Positions 16,936 through 25,707 of a stretch of DNA of 25,883 nt are shown here, piece after piece. A program made the position numbers and the translations under genes. Source of the DNA: Chara braunii (Eukaryota > Streptophyta > Charophyceae > Charales > Characeae); the NCBI GenBank assembly GCA_003427395.1, contig BFEA01000726.1, positions 540,557 through 566,439 of the forward strand. The letters run 5' to 3'. Each line of letters opens with the position of its first letter. The stretch's first letter is position 1. Under the pieces are notes generated by a model that was given only the letters and a program-made list of their open reading frames with translations, made no database searches and was not told where the DNA came from.

Positions 16936-17213
16936 GCGTGCGATGGTGCGCGGCTCCCCCCCCTAGGTGGTTCTCCTCACGCGCAATGGTGCTCGTTCTT
17001 CTCCGTAGGTGGTTCTCCTCGCGCGCAACGGTGCGTGTTCCCCCGTAAGTGGTTCTCCTTGCGCGCAACGGTGCGCGGTTCCCCCGTAAGTGGTTCTCCT
17101 CGCGCGCAATGGTGCGGGTTCCCCCCGTAAGTGGTTCTCCTCGCGCGCAACGGTGCGCGGTTCCCCCGTAAGTGGTTCTCCTCGCGCGCAACGGTGCGCG
17201 GCTCCCCCATAAT
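16935..17213. repeat. 42-bp tandem array in the right LTR (about 7 units)
   Basis: Successive copies of CGTAAGTGGTTCTCCTCGCG followed by CGCAACGGTGCGCGGTTCCCCC run to about 17213. The last units are almost identical. The left LTR has about two, which accounts for most of the 176-bp length difference between the aligned LTR parts. Confidence 0.85.
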
Positions 17214-17879
17214 TGCTACGGTGCGTGGTTCCCTGGTGCGCCCGTCTGTTCGTGCTCCCTTGTGCCCTGGTGGCTCGTGCGTCTCAGCGCGTGTCGTTCC
17301 CGCGCGCCTCTCCTGTGCGACTCATCCCCCGCCTGCGGGATGTCTCGCGCGCCTTTGCTCCTCCCGTGAGATGTCTAGTACGTGCGTGAGCTCCCCTCGT
17401 GTCAGCTCCCATGCGTGTCCGAGTCCGTGTCCCCTATCCCTTGCACTTGAAGCTCGCATGTCGGGAATGCCCCATGCTTGGGCCCGGTTGAGCTTAAGTA
17501 CTCTGTCGGGCCCTTCCCACAAGTGTGTGCGTGTGTGCCCCGGCCTCCGGTGCACCGAGGCTGTGAAACACTTGCAGCGCCTCGGTACCATGGCTGCGCC
17601 CGGGCCTGATTGGGCCTCCGAGCCTACTATCGGGAACCGGGCCCTTTGCAGCGCCCCGGTACCGAGCCTACTTCTGGGCCTGTCCTAGGCCGCCCGGGCC
17701 TAGGCGGTCCCCACGCGGTAGCGGTACCGCTCTTAGGGGAAAATCCAGCCGGGCCCCGTAAGTAAAAACTGGTCTCGTTAATCAATTGGGCNTAGGCGGA
17801 CCCCGCGTCCTAGCGGGACTGCCCCTTCGAAGGAAAATCCAACCAGCNGAGTGGCCCCCTTGCCCGTAGCGCTAGCCTA

Positions 17880-18115
17880 CGTCATGGTCGGTGAGTCCCG
17901 GCTAGGTAAAGTAGCCCCCTCGATTGTACCATNGGTCTGCCTCGGTGTCGGTGAGTCCCGACCATGCAAAATAACGCCAAAGAAGGATGTCGCCGCCCCG
18001 CTCCTTCGAAGTGCCATCTCGTCGCACGATCGGTAAATATAAGTGACTCCGATGGTCATGGTGTTGGTCTGCCTCACGGTCGGTGAACCCCGACCAGGTA
18101 GAATACTGTTGAGTG
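17880..18115. promoter_or_regulatory. U3 subrepeats with CGGTGAGTCCCG core
   Basis: Three related stretches share the core: GGTCGGTGAGTCCCGGCTAG (from about 17886), GGTGTCGGTGAGTCCCGACC (from about 17944) and CGGTCGGTGAACCCCGACCA (from about 18077), each followed by an A/T-richer AAAGTA/AAAATA/AGAATA. The same set occurs at about 2043-2275 in the other LTR. Repeated elements on the U3 side are often enhancer-like, but no specific factor site or TATA box is evident. Confidence 0.4.
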
Positions 18116-18179
18116 GGGTTGTCGTCGCGTGCCCTCTTAAAGGAAGTAAAGGGCGGCGTAGTATTGGAGCCGCCCGACA

Positions 18180-18940
18180 ACGTGCACCCCCCCTATGGTT
18201 GTGTCCTTAAACCCTCTCCTAACCCCGACTAACCTGACTAATGTTAATCCTAACTGCTCCATAAAACTTATACATTGTTGTGTAAAAACTGTGTGTGACT
18301 AAAAGGACTAAATGGCTATGTCTACTGTCCCAATTCTTGGGATAGATGTGTATTTACACAAACCCCCCCACACACTCTCCCGGATCATTGATCTTGTTGC
18401 TATGGTTGGGGTCAAATCCCCACCTCTGTAGACTATGCCAACTGTTCGACCTAACCAGTTCGAAAACACCACAGGAACACCAACCTAACACTACCTCTAT
18501 CTAACCCCCCACTCTATCTAAAAAACCCCAATTCCCACCCCCCTCCCCCCCCCCCCCACCCCCACCACCCACAACCCTCACACGCGCACACTACATCTCA
18601 CTCCCTTACCTAAACTCTCGCGGACTATCCCTTAGATGCTCGCTTCACGCTAAAACTACATACTGCTACAAACACTACGAAATTAATACTCATAATCATA
18701 CTATACAGAAACACACAAAACCTCGCGTNCTAGACTATAAACANCGGTAAAACCATACTAGATATTCCCCTCTTGATACCCTGAACTACTACTTGGATCC
18801 TCGTTTCTCAATAATTAAAACATAACCAGACGACGTCCAACTGTAATATTGCAAACCAATCGTCCAAAAAAAACGCACAAAAGACCTCATACACACGCTA
18901 TTAAACCACAGGTCCCCCCGCCACCGAAAACCATTGGTAC
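18180..18940. other. Flank of the element, no gene seen
   Basis: This begins ACGTG, the possible target-site duplication. It is a low-complexity C/A-rich stretch with a near-pure poly-C segment (about 18537-18575) and isolated n at 18729 and 18744. No coding frame, RNA gene or repeat family is recognisable. Sequence quality looks lower here. Confidence 0.4.
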
Positions 18941-18943
18941 CGG

Positions 18944-19286
18944 TGAGTTAGGGCCGGGTTGTACGGAGGGGCGGCGACCNTACTGAGGCGCCGGGTTGTG
19001 CGGAGGCCGACGGGTCCAAATCCCCCCATTTTCCAAGCGACAACTTTGCCGATTTTTCGTGCTCAGAGTAATTCACCAAAACGTCTGAAAATTTGAGGGT
19101 CCATAGATTAGGTCGTGATCTTTCAGGAAAAAATATCAGAAAAAAAAAAAATCATTTTAATGGTGAAATAATTGCCGCGTCGATTCGATTTATTTCAATT
19201 TTTTTTCTTAAAATTTCGTACGGAGGCCCGCCCGGTTTTCCACGCTGTACTACCGGTAGCCGTCGCGAAACGGCGCTACCGGTACC
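18944..19286. repeat. Candidate short inverted-repeat element
   Basis: The left edge reads GGTACCGGTGAG. The right edge on the opposite strand reads GGTACCGGTAGC, giving a short imperfect inverted match over about 343 bp. Inside are two copies of CCGGGTTGT(A/G)CGGAGG (near 18957 and 18992), an AT-rich middle and a right-end hairpin. No target-site duplication is visible, and GGTACC is itself palindromic, so this could be chance. Confidence 0.3.
19251..19284. repeat. Hairpin-forming inverted repeat
   Basis: The left arm TACCGGTAGCCGT pairs with the right arm ACGGCGCTACCGGTA, with ten perfect base pairs, a two-base bulge, three more pairs and a six-base loop (CGCGAA). It is stable enough to fold as RNA or DNA. 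No T-run follows to suggest a terminator. Confidence 0.6.
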
Positions 19287-19289
19287 CTG

Positions 19290-20988
19290 AGGTTTTTTTC
19301 GTGAGGGGGACATGTGGTTTAATACTATATTCCATCTAACTATACGAGGTTATCACCTCCCACCCTACAACCAACTGCTCATATTAAACAGCACACCACA
19401 TACGTGGTACGCATAGATGAACAAGACTTACATAGCCACAAGAATGATGAACTCACATATAGTAATACACAGAGTATCCACCCTGCTTACTAATATGACG
19501 TACGCAAGGTATTTGCTATTAGGTGGCTAATCATTGACANAATTACTATTTTNTATATGNAATTTCTTAAAATTCATCCACGNCATTATGAGCTAACGTN
19601 TTTACCACAATACATAAAAANNAAATACGACTGGAAAACGTTGAAACAGGATTTAATGGTGGTCGCGCATATACCACAGACCCTCTGCGNCTATNNACGT
19701 TGAGATCTTNTTACCATGGTTTATCTTAAACGTTGCTTTAAATATTGCAATAAGCACTTTAGCTTTNGACTTCTACGATTGATATACCNCGTGCAATCNA
19801 CACTTCAACCTTCGGTTTTCCTGTAGGTATAATACCATGGACTGCTATCATGGATCATAATGCTTTCCTGACGAAACAAGAATTGAAAGAAAATCGTCGT
19901 CACCTCCATACCGCGGGACCGCAACAGGACTGATTGTTTTCTGCGACTTTCACATTGTGATGTACTATCTTAACGCTTACCTAGCTCTTACAAAGATCAC
20001 TTCAGACTATTACGTTGGTATAATACTAGGACTATCAGCAATAATCCCTTGTACTTATCTAATGCTCGTAACTGCTTTAATCCCAGTGTCGCGCGAGGCG
20101 GTCCCACACCCAGACGCAAAGTAGTTTTTTTTTGTGTTGAACCTCACGGTCGTGTCACGCAGAAGTTTCTTTGTTGCTTTACGAAATACCAACTCCGACC
20201 GTGCGCGTGTGCTATACCTCTCGCAACTCCCTACGACAGGTTAGGGTCCCGCGAGGTACAACATACCTCCACCTGCGAGAGTTGTCACCATCCCTTAGGT
20301 GGGTGTATCCCTGCTGAGATACTGACCCAGGTGCGAAGGCTTTTACATGCAATCGCAGAGGTAGGTCAGCCGATGGCGTTTTCTCGATCGTCGTAGCATA
20401 GGCATACGCGCGGTAGAACGCCTTAAGACTGACCCGTATGTCGTGCCCCGATGTGCTAACTCCCCGGACCGACTATCTAATCAGGTCGACCTTTTCCGAC
20501 AGTCTTACACGCTAAACTAATTATGACAATGACTCTATGTTTCCTTTGTTGATCTTATGAAAATGCCAGAGTCAAGCCCTTAGTAATCTCCCATTCTTCT
20601 CAAAAGAAATCTCAGACAAATGACTTCCTAGGTACCAACCAGCCTACGATCTCACTCACAAATATATATATAAGTATGTATGTAATATCAGGGGGAGCTG
20701 AATGAGAGGTTGACCTCATTTTCACGATTGTCGTGTTCCTTTGTCGAATATCTCAGACGATCCCAAATTCAGAACACAACACATATGCCCAACACCTATG
20801 CAAATGCAAGAAACCATATACACGCATACAGATGCAGACACAGAATGCACTACAAGCGTCAACCTTTAATCCATTCATGACAAGTCCCTCACCCCAAAAC
20901 CTTGAAAACAACATTCATTCCTAAACCTGATTCCTTTTACCCCAGCCCTTCACATTTTCAAAGACCTCTGAGTGTGATTTGGATAACT
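19290..20988. other. Intergenic sequence, no supported gene
   Basis: This is an AT-rich region with more than a dozen isolated n between 19540 and 19800. A short AT/TATG run lies at about 20663-20683. A GC-richer patch from 20085 to 20400 carries a 115-codon open frame without any recognisable motif, which I do not call a gene. Confidence 0.4.
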
Positions 20989-21446
20989 TTAGGTGTAGAT
21001 ACAGGAGGAAGATTTATCTGTTCCCTTCTTAGGTCTTGTCTTAGGTGTGGGTATCAAGCCATGTAGAAGTTGATTCGGAATTATACCGACCTGTTATCCA
21101 CAAATAACAGAATTTGCAGTTCCTTACGGATTTCTTCTGTGGTCTTCTCCAAGAGGCGAAACCTGTAGGCACATTACAGTCCAAGATACACTTAACATCT
21201 CTCTTCCTAACTGAGATCTAGGAAGTCTCTTCTTGACTCTATGTCTTTCGTCCGACCCCTATCCTTAATTAATCGTTTGGGTTGTTGCCCTTCCGCTTCA
21301 GGTAGTGAATAATAGTTCACTCCCCTTTTTACTGTCGCAGTACCTCTCCATATTTTTTTCACTATCTCATTCCTCTCCCCTTTGGGATTATCTTGTCTGA
21401 GTTCCCTTCCTTCTCCCAACACACCTGAACACATCATCAATCCAAC
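20989..21446 (-). pseudogene. Exon-like or decayed coding remnant, unknown protein
   Basis: Three minus-strand stretches look coding. The first (21207-21440) encodes about 77 residues, including KRGVNYYSLPEAEGQQPKRL, and is preceded by a good 3' splice-like tract TTCTTTTTCACAG. The second (about 21173-21090) reads FRLLEKTTEEIRKELQILLF after TGTGCCTACAG. The third, one frame over, reads LLHGLIPTPKTRPKKGTDKS and ends at TAA 20989-20991. They could be exons of a gene on the minus strand or a frameshifted relic of another transposon. I do not recognise the protein. Confidence 0.35.
21091..21110. repeat. Small perfect hairpin
   Basis: CTGTTAT and ATAACAG pair across a six-base loop (CCACAA). It lies inside the coding-like remnant, so it may have no independent role. 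Confidence 0.35.
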
Positions 21447-21684
21447 CTGTGAAAAAGAATCTTATGGAAAGAAAATCAGACAAATGGATAGTCTCTCTCT
21501 GAGGCAAAATCTCACTTATCCCTCTCTTTGTAGAATCAGAGATAGTTAGTAAGGACTTGCAGATTGTGGATAAAGTTAGCGGTGGTGTGGCAGACCATTC
21601 ACGATATATCCACTTGTTAATGGAGCTTGTTTGACAAAGGCAAACCTTGTGGGTCTTGGCCCATGTGCGCCAAGCACGTTTAGC
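21447..21684. other. Spacer before the satellite, nothing recognised
   Basis: No open frame, RNA gene or repeat is evident here. The last bases (GGTAGGCTTATCC) already resemble the satellite unit that follows. Confidence 0.4.
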
Positions 21685-22385
21685 GGTAGGCTTATCCTAT
21701 GGCTAGCCACTAATAAGGCAGGTGCCCTTGAAACCTCACTACTCTTATATCAGACTAGTCACTGATAAGGCAAAATTTCCCTGCTACTCTTATCACTGGC
21801 TAGCCCTCAATAAGGCGGGTGTCCAAGAATCCTTGCTATTCTTATCACAGACCAAGTGCTATGATGTTTATTGATAAGGCAAGTGTCCTTGAAACCTCAC
21901 TACTCTTATATATGACTAGTCACTGATAAGGCAGGATTTCCCTGCTACTCTTATCACTGGCTAGCCCTCAATAAGGCGGGTGTCCAAGGATCCTTGCTAC
22001 TCTTACCACTGAATGAATGTTAGGTTGATCAATGATAAGGCAAGTGTCATTGAAACCTCACTACTCTTATATCAGACTAGTCATTGATAAGGCAGGATTT
22101 CCCTGTTTCTCTTATCACTGGCTAGCCTTCTATAAGGCGGATGTCCAAGGATCCTTGCTACTCTTTCCAATGAAAAGAATGTTGGATTGGTTAATGATAA
22201 GGCAGGTGTCCTTGAAACCTCACTACTCTTATATCAGACAAGTCACTAATAAGGCAGGATTTCCCTACTTCTCTTATCACTCGCTAGCCCTCAATAAGGC
22301 GGGTGTCCAAGGATCCTTGCTCTTACCACTGACCGGGCGTAAGGCGCATCGGAGTTAAGGCAGGCTTTCCCTGCTATTCTTACCT
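21685..22385. repeat. 161-bp higher-order satellite of three hairpin-forming subunits
   Basis: The phrase CCTCACTACTCTTATAT recurs at 21734, 21895, 22056 and 22218, a period of 161-162 bp. Each period has three related subunits of about 54 bp, all built on ATAAGGC...CTACTCTTAT. Subunit 1 contains GCAGG-ATTTC-CCTGC, subunit 2 the 12-bp palindrome CAAGGATCCTTG, and subunit 3 CAAGTGTCCTTG, so each can fold back with ATAAG pairing to CTTAT. About four periods are present, with a diverged final subunit up to about 22385. Confidence 0.9.
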
Positions 22386-22694
22386 CCACACAAGTCTTAT
22401 CGATGGATCAAGTTATCGCCTTCGATGGAATTCGAGCTCTGAACTGTTGTCAGTTTCAGAAACTTATGCTCGGATCAAGTGTATGACAAGAAATAAATGA
22501 CAAGAAACATCACCGTTGCATTCAATCACATCAAACTGAAGCAGTGAATACCCATTATCATTAGGTGACGTATAGAGGGAAGAACATGAGAAATCGATCC
22601 CCTTTGCATCCACATCTCCAAGAAATGCCCACACAGCAAGATCGCTGTACCCTTGTTATTAACATAGTCATAGGTAGCAGCCTAAGGTCACAGA
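22386..22694. other. Spacer, nothing recognised
   Basis: Unique-looking sequence between the satellite and the telomere-like run. No supported coding frame or repeat. Confidence 0.4.
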
Positions 22695-22719
22695 TTTAGG
22701 GTTTAGGGTTTAGGGTTTA
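22695..22719 (+). repeat. Interstitial telomere-like repeat (TTTAGGG)3
   Basis: Three full TTTAGGG units followed by TTTA. This is the common telomere unit of green plants and many green algae. It is flanked on both sides by ordinary sequence, so it is interstitial and not a chromosome end. Single TTAGGGTTA and AACCCTAA pieces occur nearby (about 22838-22890). Confidence 0.9.
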
Positions 22720-23055
22720 TGTTGAAGTACACATACCTCGCTGTTCCCTGCCTCCAGAGTTCTACCTGAACTCCGGCAGAGCTCCTACAATCGCCCTGTC
22801 ACTGGTCATATACAACTCATGCAATCGATTGCTAACTCTTAGGGTTAGCTGAGGTCAGGGTTAACTCAACGGGGATCAAACCCTAATCAATAAGTCGAGG
22901 GGCATGTATCTGAGAGGGCCACACAGAGACAAGTACGGAGGAGGATGGAGATGGTGGGTGCCTATCGTGAAAAAGGATAACGTCATCTCCCTCTCACTTT
23001 CCTATGCCTTCTCTTTTATCTCTGGCCTAATGATGACAATCAGAATAACGACACA
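22720..23055. other. Spacer, nothing recognised
   Basis: Contains scattered single telomere-like heptamers only. No gene supported. Confidence 0.35.
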
Positions 23056-23098
<43 letters not shown>

Positions 23099-23155
23099 TA
23101 GCAATAATAAGGATAATAATAAATATTAATAGCAATAATAACCATAACAATAAAA
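23056..23155. repeat. AAT microsatellite
   Basis: About 14 uninterrupted AAT/TAA units (23056-23095), then degenerate AAT-rich sequence to about 23155. Open frames of poly-Ile or poly-Asn across it are artefacts. Confidence 0.95.
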
Positions 23156-23390
23156 TTGCGAGGCATACGAGCGTGATGATATACAAAACCAAGTTGCGAA
23201 ATCACACAGATGTCTGAGTAGAGATGTACAGACAGAGCGCAATAGCCCCTAGAATTCGTCAAAATGGGCCACCATAAAGAAGTAATGAAGCAACACTCGT
23301 GCCCATGGGCCCCATCAACACCTCTTCAAGGCTGCTCCTTTCTGCCTGGCGCCCAGCGCCCTAGTGTATTTGTGTAGGTATCTCACTGTG
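23156..23390. other. Spacer, nothing recognised
   Basis: No supported gene or repeat between the microsatellite and the GTCAC-rich region. Confidence 0.35.
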
Positions 23391-23657
23391 TATGTACGAT
23401 TGTCACAACGTCTGTGTAAGTGTCACGGAATCTTCCTATGTCACCGTGCCTGTTTTCACTGTATTTGCATGTTCATCACAGAGTGACGGTGAAAGGTGAG
23501 GTCGTAGTCTCTGCAGTATCAAAGTCGGATCCACAGATGTCCGGGAGGTCCAAAGTGGCCTTTTCGAATGTTGCTCACAGTAGATCAGAGGTAAGTAAGC
23601 ATGTGGTGAGTCTTCCCTTGCCAAGTCCGCCATACCCAGTCCCAGTTCCTCTCAGTT

Positions 23658-23800
23658 CAGTCAACAAGTGCCATGTGGGACTATGTGCACAAAGGCCTGG
23701 TGGAAAGAGGCAGACCAACGATTTACAAAAGTATAAATCAAGAGGCAGCGCCCAGCCTTTCATTCATTCCTGTGTGAGCCATGCAGAAGTGTTGTCACAG
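23658..23800 (+). repeat. TATA-containing module, copy 1
   Basis: Order of landmarks: CAGTCAACAAGTGCCATGTG, GACTATGTGCAC, GGCCTGGTGG, GAGGCAGACCAA, AAGTATAAATCAAG, GGCAGCGCCCAG, CATTCATTCC, GAGCCATGCAGAAG. The same order occurs in copies 2 and 3. The TATAAAT word sits in the middle, with conserved sequence on both sides. Confidence 0.75.
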
Positions 23801-24299
23801 TGGTTTGGGCAAGGAGGTCGACAGCGAGCCCGGAGGATGCAGTGGGCGCGGATGAAGAGCTCAGCCATTGGTTAGCTGTAGGTGCAGCACAAGTGTACGT
23901 GCCACAGCGTATGTGTCGCTGTGTAACNGTTAGTTTGTGACAGTGTGACCGGCACCACGTGACTATATGTCTGTCACAGTCTATGTGTCACAGTGTGACT
24001 GCCTGTTCCACTGTATCTGTGTGTGTCACAATGTTTATGTCTATTTCACTGTGGGTCGCTGTGTACCATGGTGTATCTGTGTCACAGTGCATTGCNTGTC
24101 ACCGAGCACTGGGTGTCCGTGCCTTAGGAGTTGCTGCTGTAGCATAGTTGCTACAGTGCCGAAAGATCCAACCAGCAGTTTTCCTGAAGATTCTGGGAAT
24201 GACCGTGCGTGAGTCCGATCACGCAGTCTGTAGGCAACTGGGCAAGCGGCAGTCTGACCCAGCCCAATCTGCGGGGCCCAGTCTTGATCGCACTTCGAT

Positions 24300-24440
24300 A
24301 AGTCATCAAGTACTATGTGGGACTGCGTGCACCCCGACCCCTGGGTCCAAAGGCAGTNCTTTGACAATCCGAAGTATAAATAAAGAAACAGCGTCAAGTC
24401 ATTCATTCACTCTGCGAGCCGTGCTGAGCGCTTGTCAGAG
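24300..24440 (+). repeat. TATA-containing module, copy 2
   Basis: Matches copy 1 through AAGTCATCAAGTACTATGTG, GGACTGCGTGCAC, AAAGGCAG, GAAGTATAAATAAAG, CAGCGTCAAG, CATTCATTCACTC and GAGCCGTGCTGAG. The TATA word is 643 bp downstream of that in copy 1. One n lies at 24358. Confidence 0.75.
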
Positions 24441-24689
24441 CATCTTGTGCACGAAGGTCTGCAAGTGCCCGAAGATCTTGTGTCACCGTGTATGTGACAC
24501 CGTGTCTGTCACTGCAATTGTGTGGGTTTTACTGTATCTGAACGAGTGCGTGTGTCACAGTGCGTGACATTGTGCTCGTCACGGCATTCATGTGCACGTC
24601 ACACTATGTCATTGTGCATTGTCACCAGGTGACTGTGTGTGCGTCACTATGACTGCGTTCATGTCATAGTGTCTGTGTGTCTTTGCTCT

Positions 24690-24795
24690 CCGACCGTCTG
24701 TCTGCCTGTCTGTCTGTGCTGTCTGTCTGCCTGTCTAGTTTTGCATGTTCTGTCTGTCCAGTTTTGCCTGTTCCTGCCTGCCTGTCCGGTCTGTC
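24690..24795. repeat. CTGT/CTGCC-rich tetranucleotide microsatellite
   Basis: Runs of TGTC and TGCC (CTGTCTGTCTGCCTGTCTGT type), interrupted by GTTTTGC words. It lies just before module copy 3. Confidence 0.85.
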
Positions 24796-24802
24796 CTAGC
24801 CC

Positions 24803-24945
24803 AGTCCAGCAAGTACCGCGAGGGGTTGTGAGCACTACGGCCTTTGGGACAGGGCAGACCAAATGAGCGTTTAGAAGTATGAACCAAGGGCAGCACCCAG
24901 GCATTCCTTCAGTCATGCGGAAGCCATGCGGAAGTACTGTCTCAG
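24803..24945 (+). repeat. TATA-containing module, copy 3 (most diverged)
   Basis: Matches through CCAGTCCAGCAAGTACCGCG, ACGGCCTTTGGGACAGGGCA, AGAAGTATGAACCAAGGGCA, GCACCCAGGCATTCCTTCAG and a duplicated CATGCGGAAG. The TATA word is degraded to TATGAA. It lies 503 bp after copy 2 by that anchor. Confidence 0.7.
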
Positions 24946-25176
24946 CGTCTTATGCCACGGTGCTCTGCGGATGCCTAGAGTGTTCAGTGGCATGTGTGCT
25001 GTGTGAGCGCACAGCATCATGCGTGAGACGTCCAGGATGGTCCAGTGCATGTGCACAGTGTTAGTGTTGGGTGCTGAGTCGCCGTAGTCTTTGAAAGTGA
25101 ACCCGTACCCGGGTTCCCATATCTCTTGGTTTTTAGCGGGCGCTGCTGCCATTCTCATGCATGAAAAGAGTGAATG
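24946..25176. other. Spacer, nothing recognised
   Basis: No supported gene. It contains GTGTGAGCGCACAG and similar GTG/CAC words like the preceding minisatellite. Confidence 0.35.
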
Positions 25177-25425
25177 AAAACGAGTCTGATTGCTAATAAT
25201 AATAATAATAATAATAACAATAATAATAATAATAATAATAATAGAAATAGTAATAATAATAATACATACAGTAACTTCCGCAATCAATCAGCATCATTAC
25301 ACAGACCAGATAGTCGTGACCTCGGACCAACAACAGAATTGAAGTACGAGTACCTTCCCCCCCTACAGCAGAAACTCACAGATGACAATGCTGGAACAGT
25401 ATCATCATCAGCAACGAAGGAGAAC
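25177..25425. repeat. AAT-tailed repeat, copy 1
   Basis: GAGTCTGATTGC at about 25182, an AAT microsatellite (25194-25264), CGCAATCAATCAGCATCATT, CAGATAGTCGTGAC at about 25306, and GACAATGCTGGAACAGT at about 25384 recur in the same order about 460 bp further right. Probably a dispersed repeat whose AAT tail has expanded. Confidence 0.7.
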
Positions 25426-25629
25426 CAATGTTGATATCCTATCTGACGCTCTGCGCCCAGACTACAGATGGCAAATCCTATCTAGCCTAGACCACACTGT
25501 CGAATGTCAACAACAACTTTCCGAAGTTCGAGCATACAGCGACCACTGTCGCACGCTCCCACCACCAGGTATGTCTCTCGCGTCACTCACAACCTTGTTT
25601 TCCCCACACAGATACCATGGAGTAAGAAA

Positions 25630-25662
25630 GAGAGCGGTCTGATTGCAGAAAATAACAATAAC

Positions 25663-25707
<45 letters not shown>

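Larger units (their letters stand above)
1..18179 (-). mobile_element. Giant Ty3/gypsy-type LTR retrotransposon, left end outside window
   Basis: Two long direct repeats flank a coding region that reads in the order gag, protease, reverse transcriptase, RNase H, integrase on the minus strand. RT before integrase is the Ty3/gypsy order. Window position 1 matches position 15668 in the right repeat, so about 0.9 kb of the left LTR is missing and the complete element would be about 19 kb. A tRNA-Asp primer site sits one base inside the right LTR and a G-rich tract sits inside the left LTR, which fixes the orientation. The integrase has a GPY/F-type C-terminal module but I see no chromodomain after it. 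Large LTRs and extra coding sequence between PBS and gag recall the Tat/Ogre lineage, but I cannot place it by phylogeny. Many stops and frameshifts make it non-autonomous. Confidence 0.95.
14767..18179 (-). repeat. 5' LTR of the element, complete (3413 bp)
   Basis: The plus strand begins TGTCGAC at 14767 and ends CCCGACA at 18179, giving the TG...CA ends and a 5-bp terminal inverted repeat (TGTCG/CGACA). The left boundary is confirmed by the tRNA-Asp primer site one base away, and the right boundary by the end of similarity with the other LTR. On the minus strand U3 starts at 18179. From right to left it holds CGGT-GA-CCCG subrepeats, palindromes, the 42-bp array, the 209-bp array, a unique part shared with window positions 1-480, and a 16-bp array near the R/U5 side. 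Isolated n bases at 17792, 17848 and 17933 suggest consensus ambiguity among genomic copies. The outer flank starts ACGTG (18180-18184), the expected target-site duplication if it is 5 bp. Confidence 0.93.
23391..24680. repeat. Degenerate GTCAC/GTGTCACAGTGT minisatellite, in three blocks
   Basis: Blocks at about 23391-23490, 23875-24110 and 24480-24680 are dense in GTCAC, GTGAC, CACTGTGT and TGTGTCAC words. GTCACAGTGTGAC is a short palindrome with a three-base centre. The blocks alternate with a conserved module (next entries). Spacing is too irregular and the repeats too degenerate for a CRISPR-like array. Confidence 0.75.

Noticed and set aside
18405-18425. tRNA T-arm-like GGGGTCAAATCCCC
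   Set aside because: No D or anticodon arm at the right distance and one B-box position is wrong. Probably a chance palindrome.
20049-20396. 115-codon plus-strand frame
   Set aside because: No domain, low-complexity start and Cys-rich composition without pattern. Probably chance in a GC-richer patch.
22695-22719. True chromosome end
   Set aside because: Only three units, with more than 3 kb of ordinary sequence on either side.
23002-23262. Poly-Ile, poly-Asn and similar frames over AAT runs (also 25174-25434 and 25504-25749)
   Set aside because: They are translations of trinucleotide microsatellites.
23420-24567. Several plus-strand frames of 60-150 codons
   Set aside because: They cross the GTCAC minisatellite and TATA modules, and no motif or splice structure supports them.
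23391-24680. CRISPR-like array of GTCAC repeats
   Set aside because: Repeats are short and degenerate with irregular spacing, and the context is eukaryotic.
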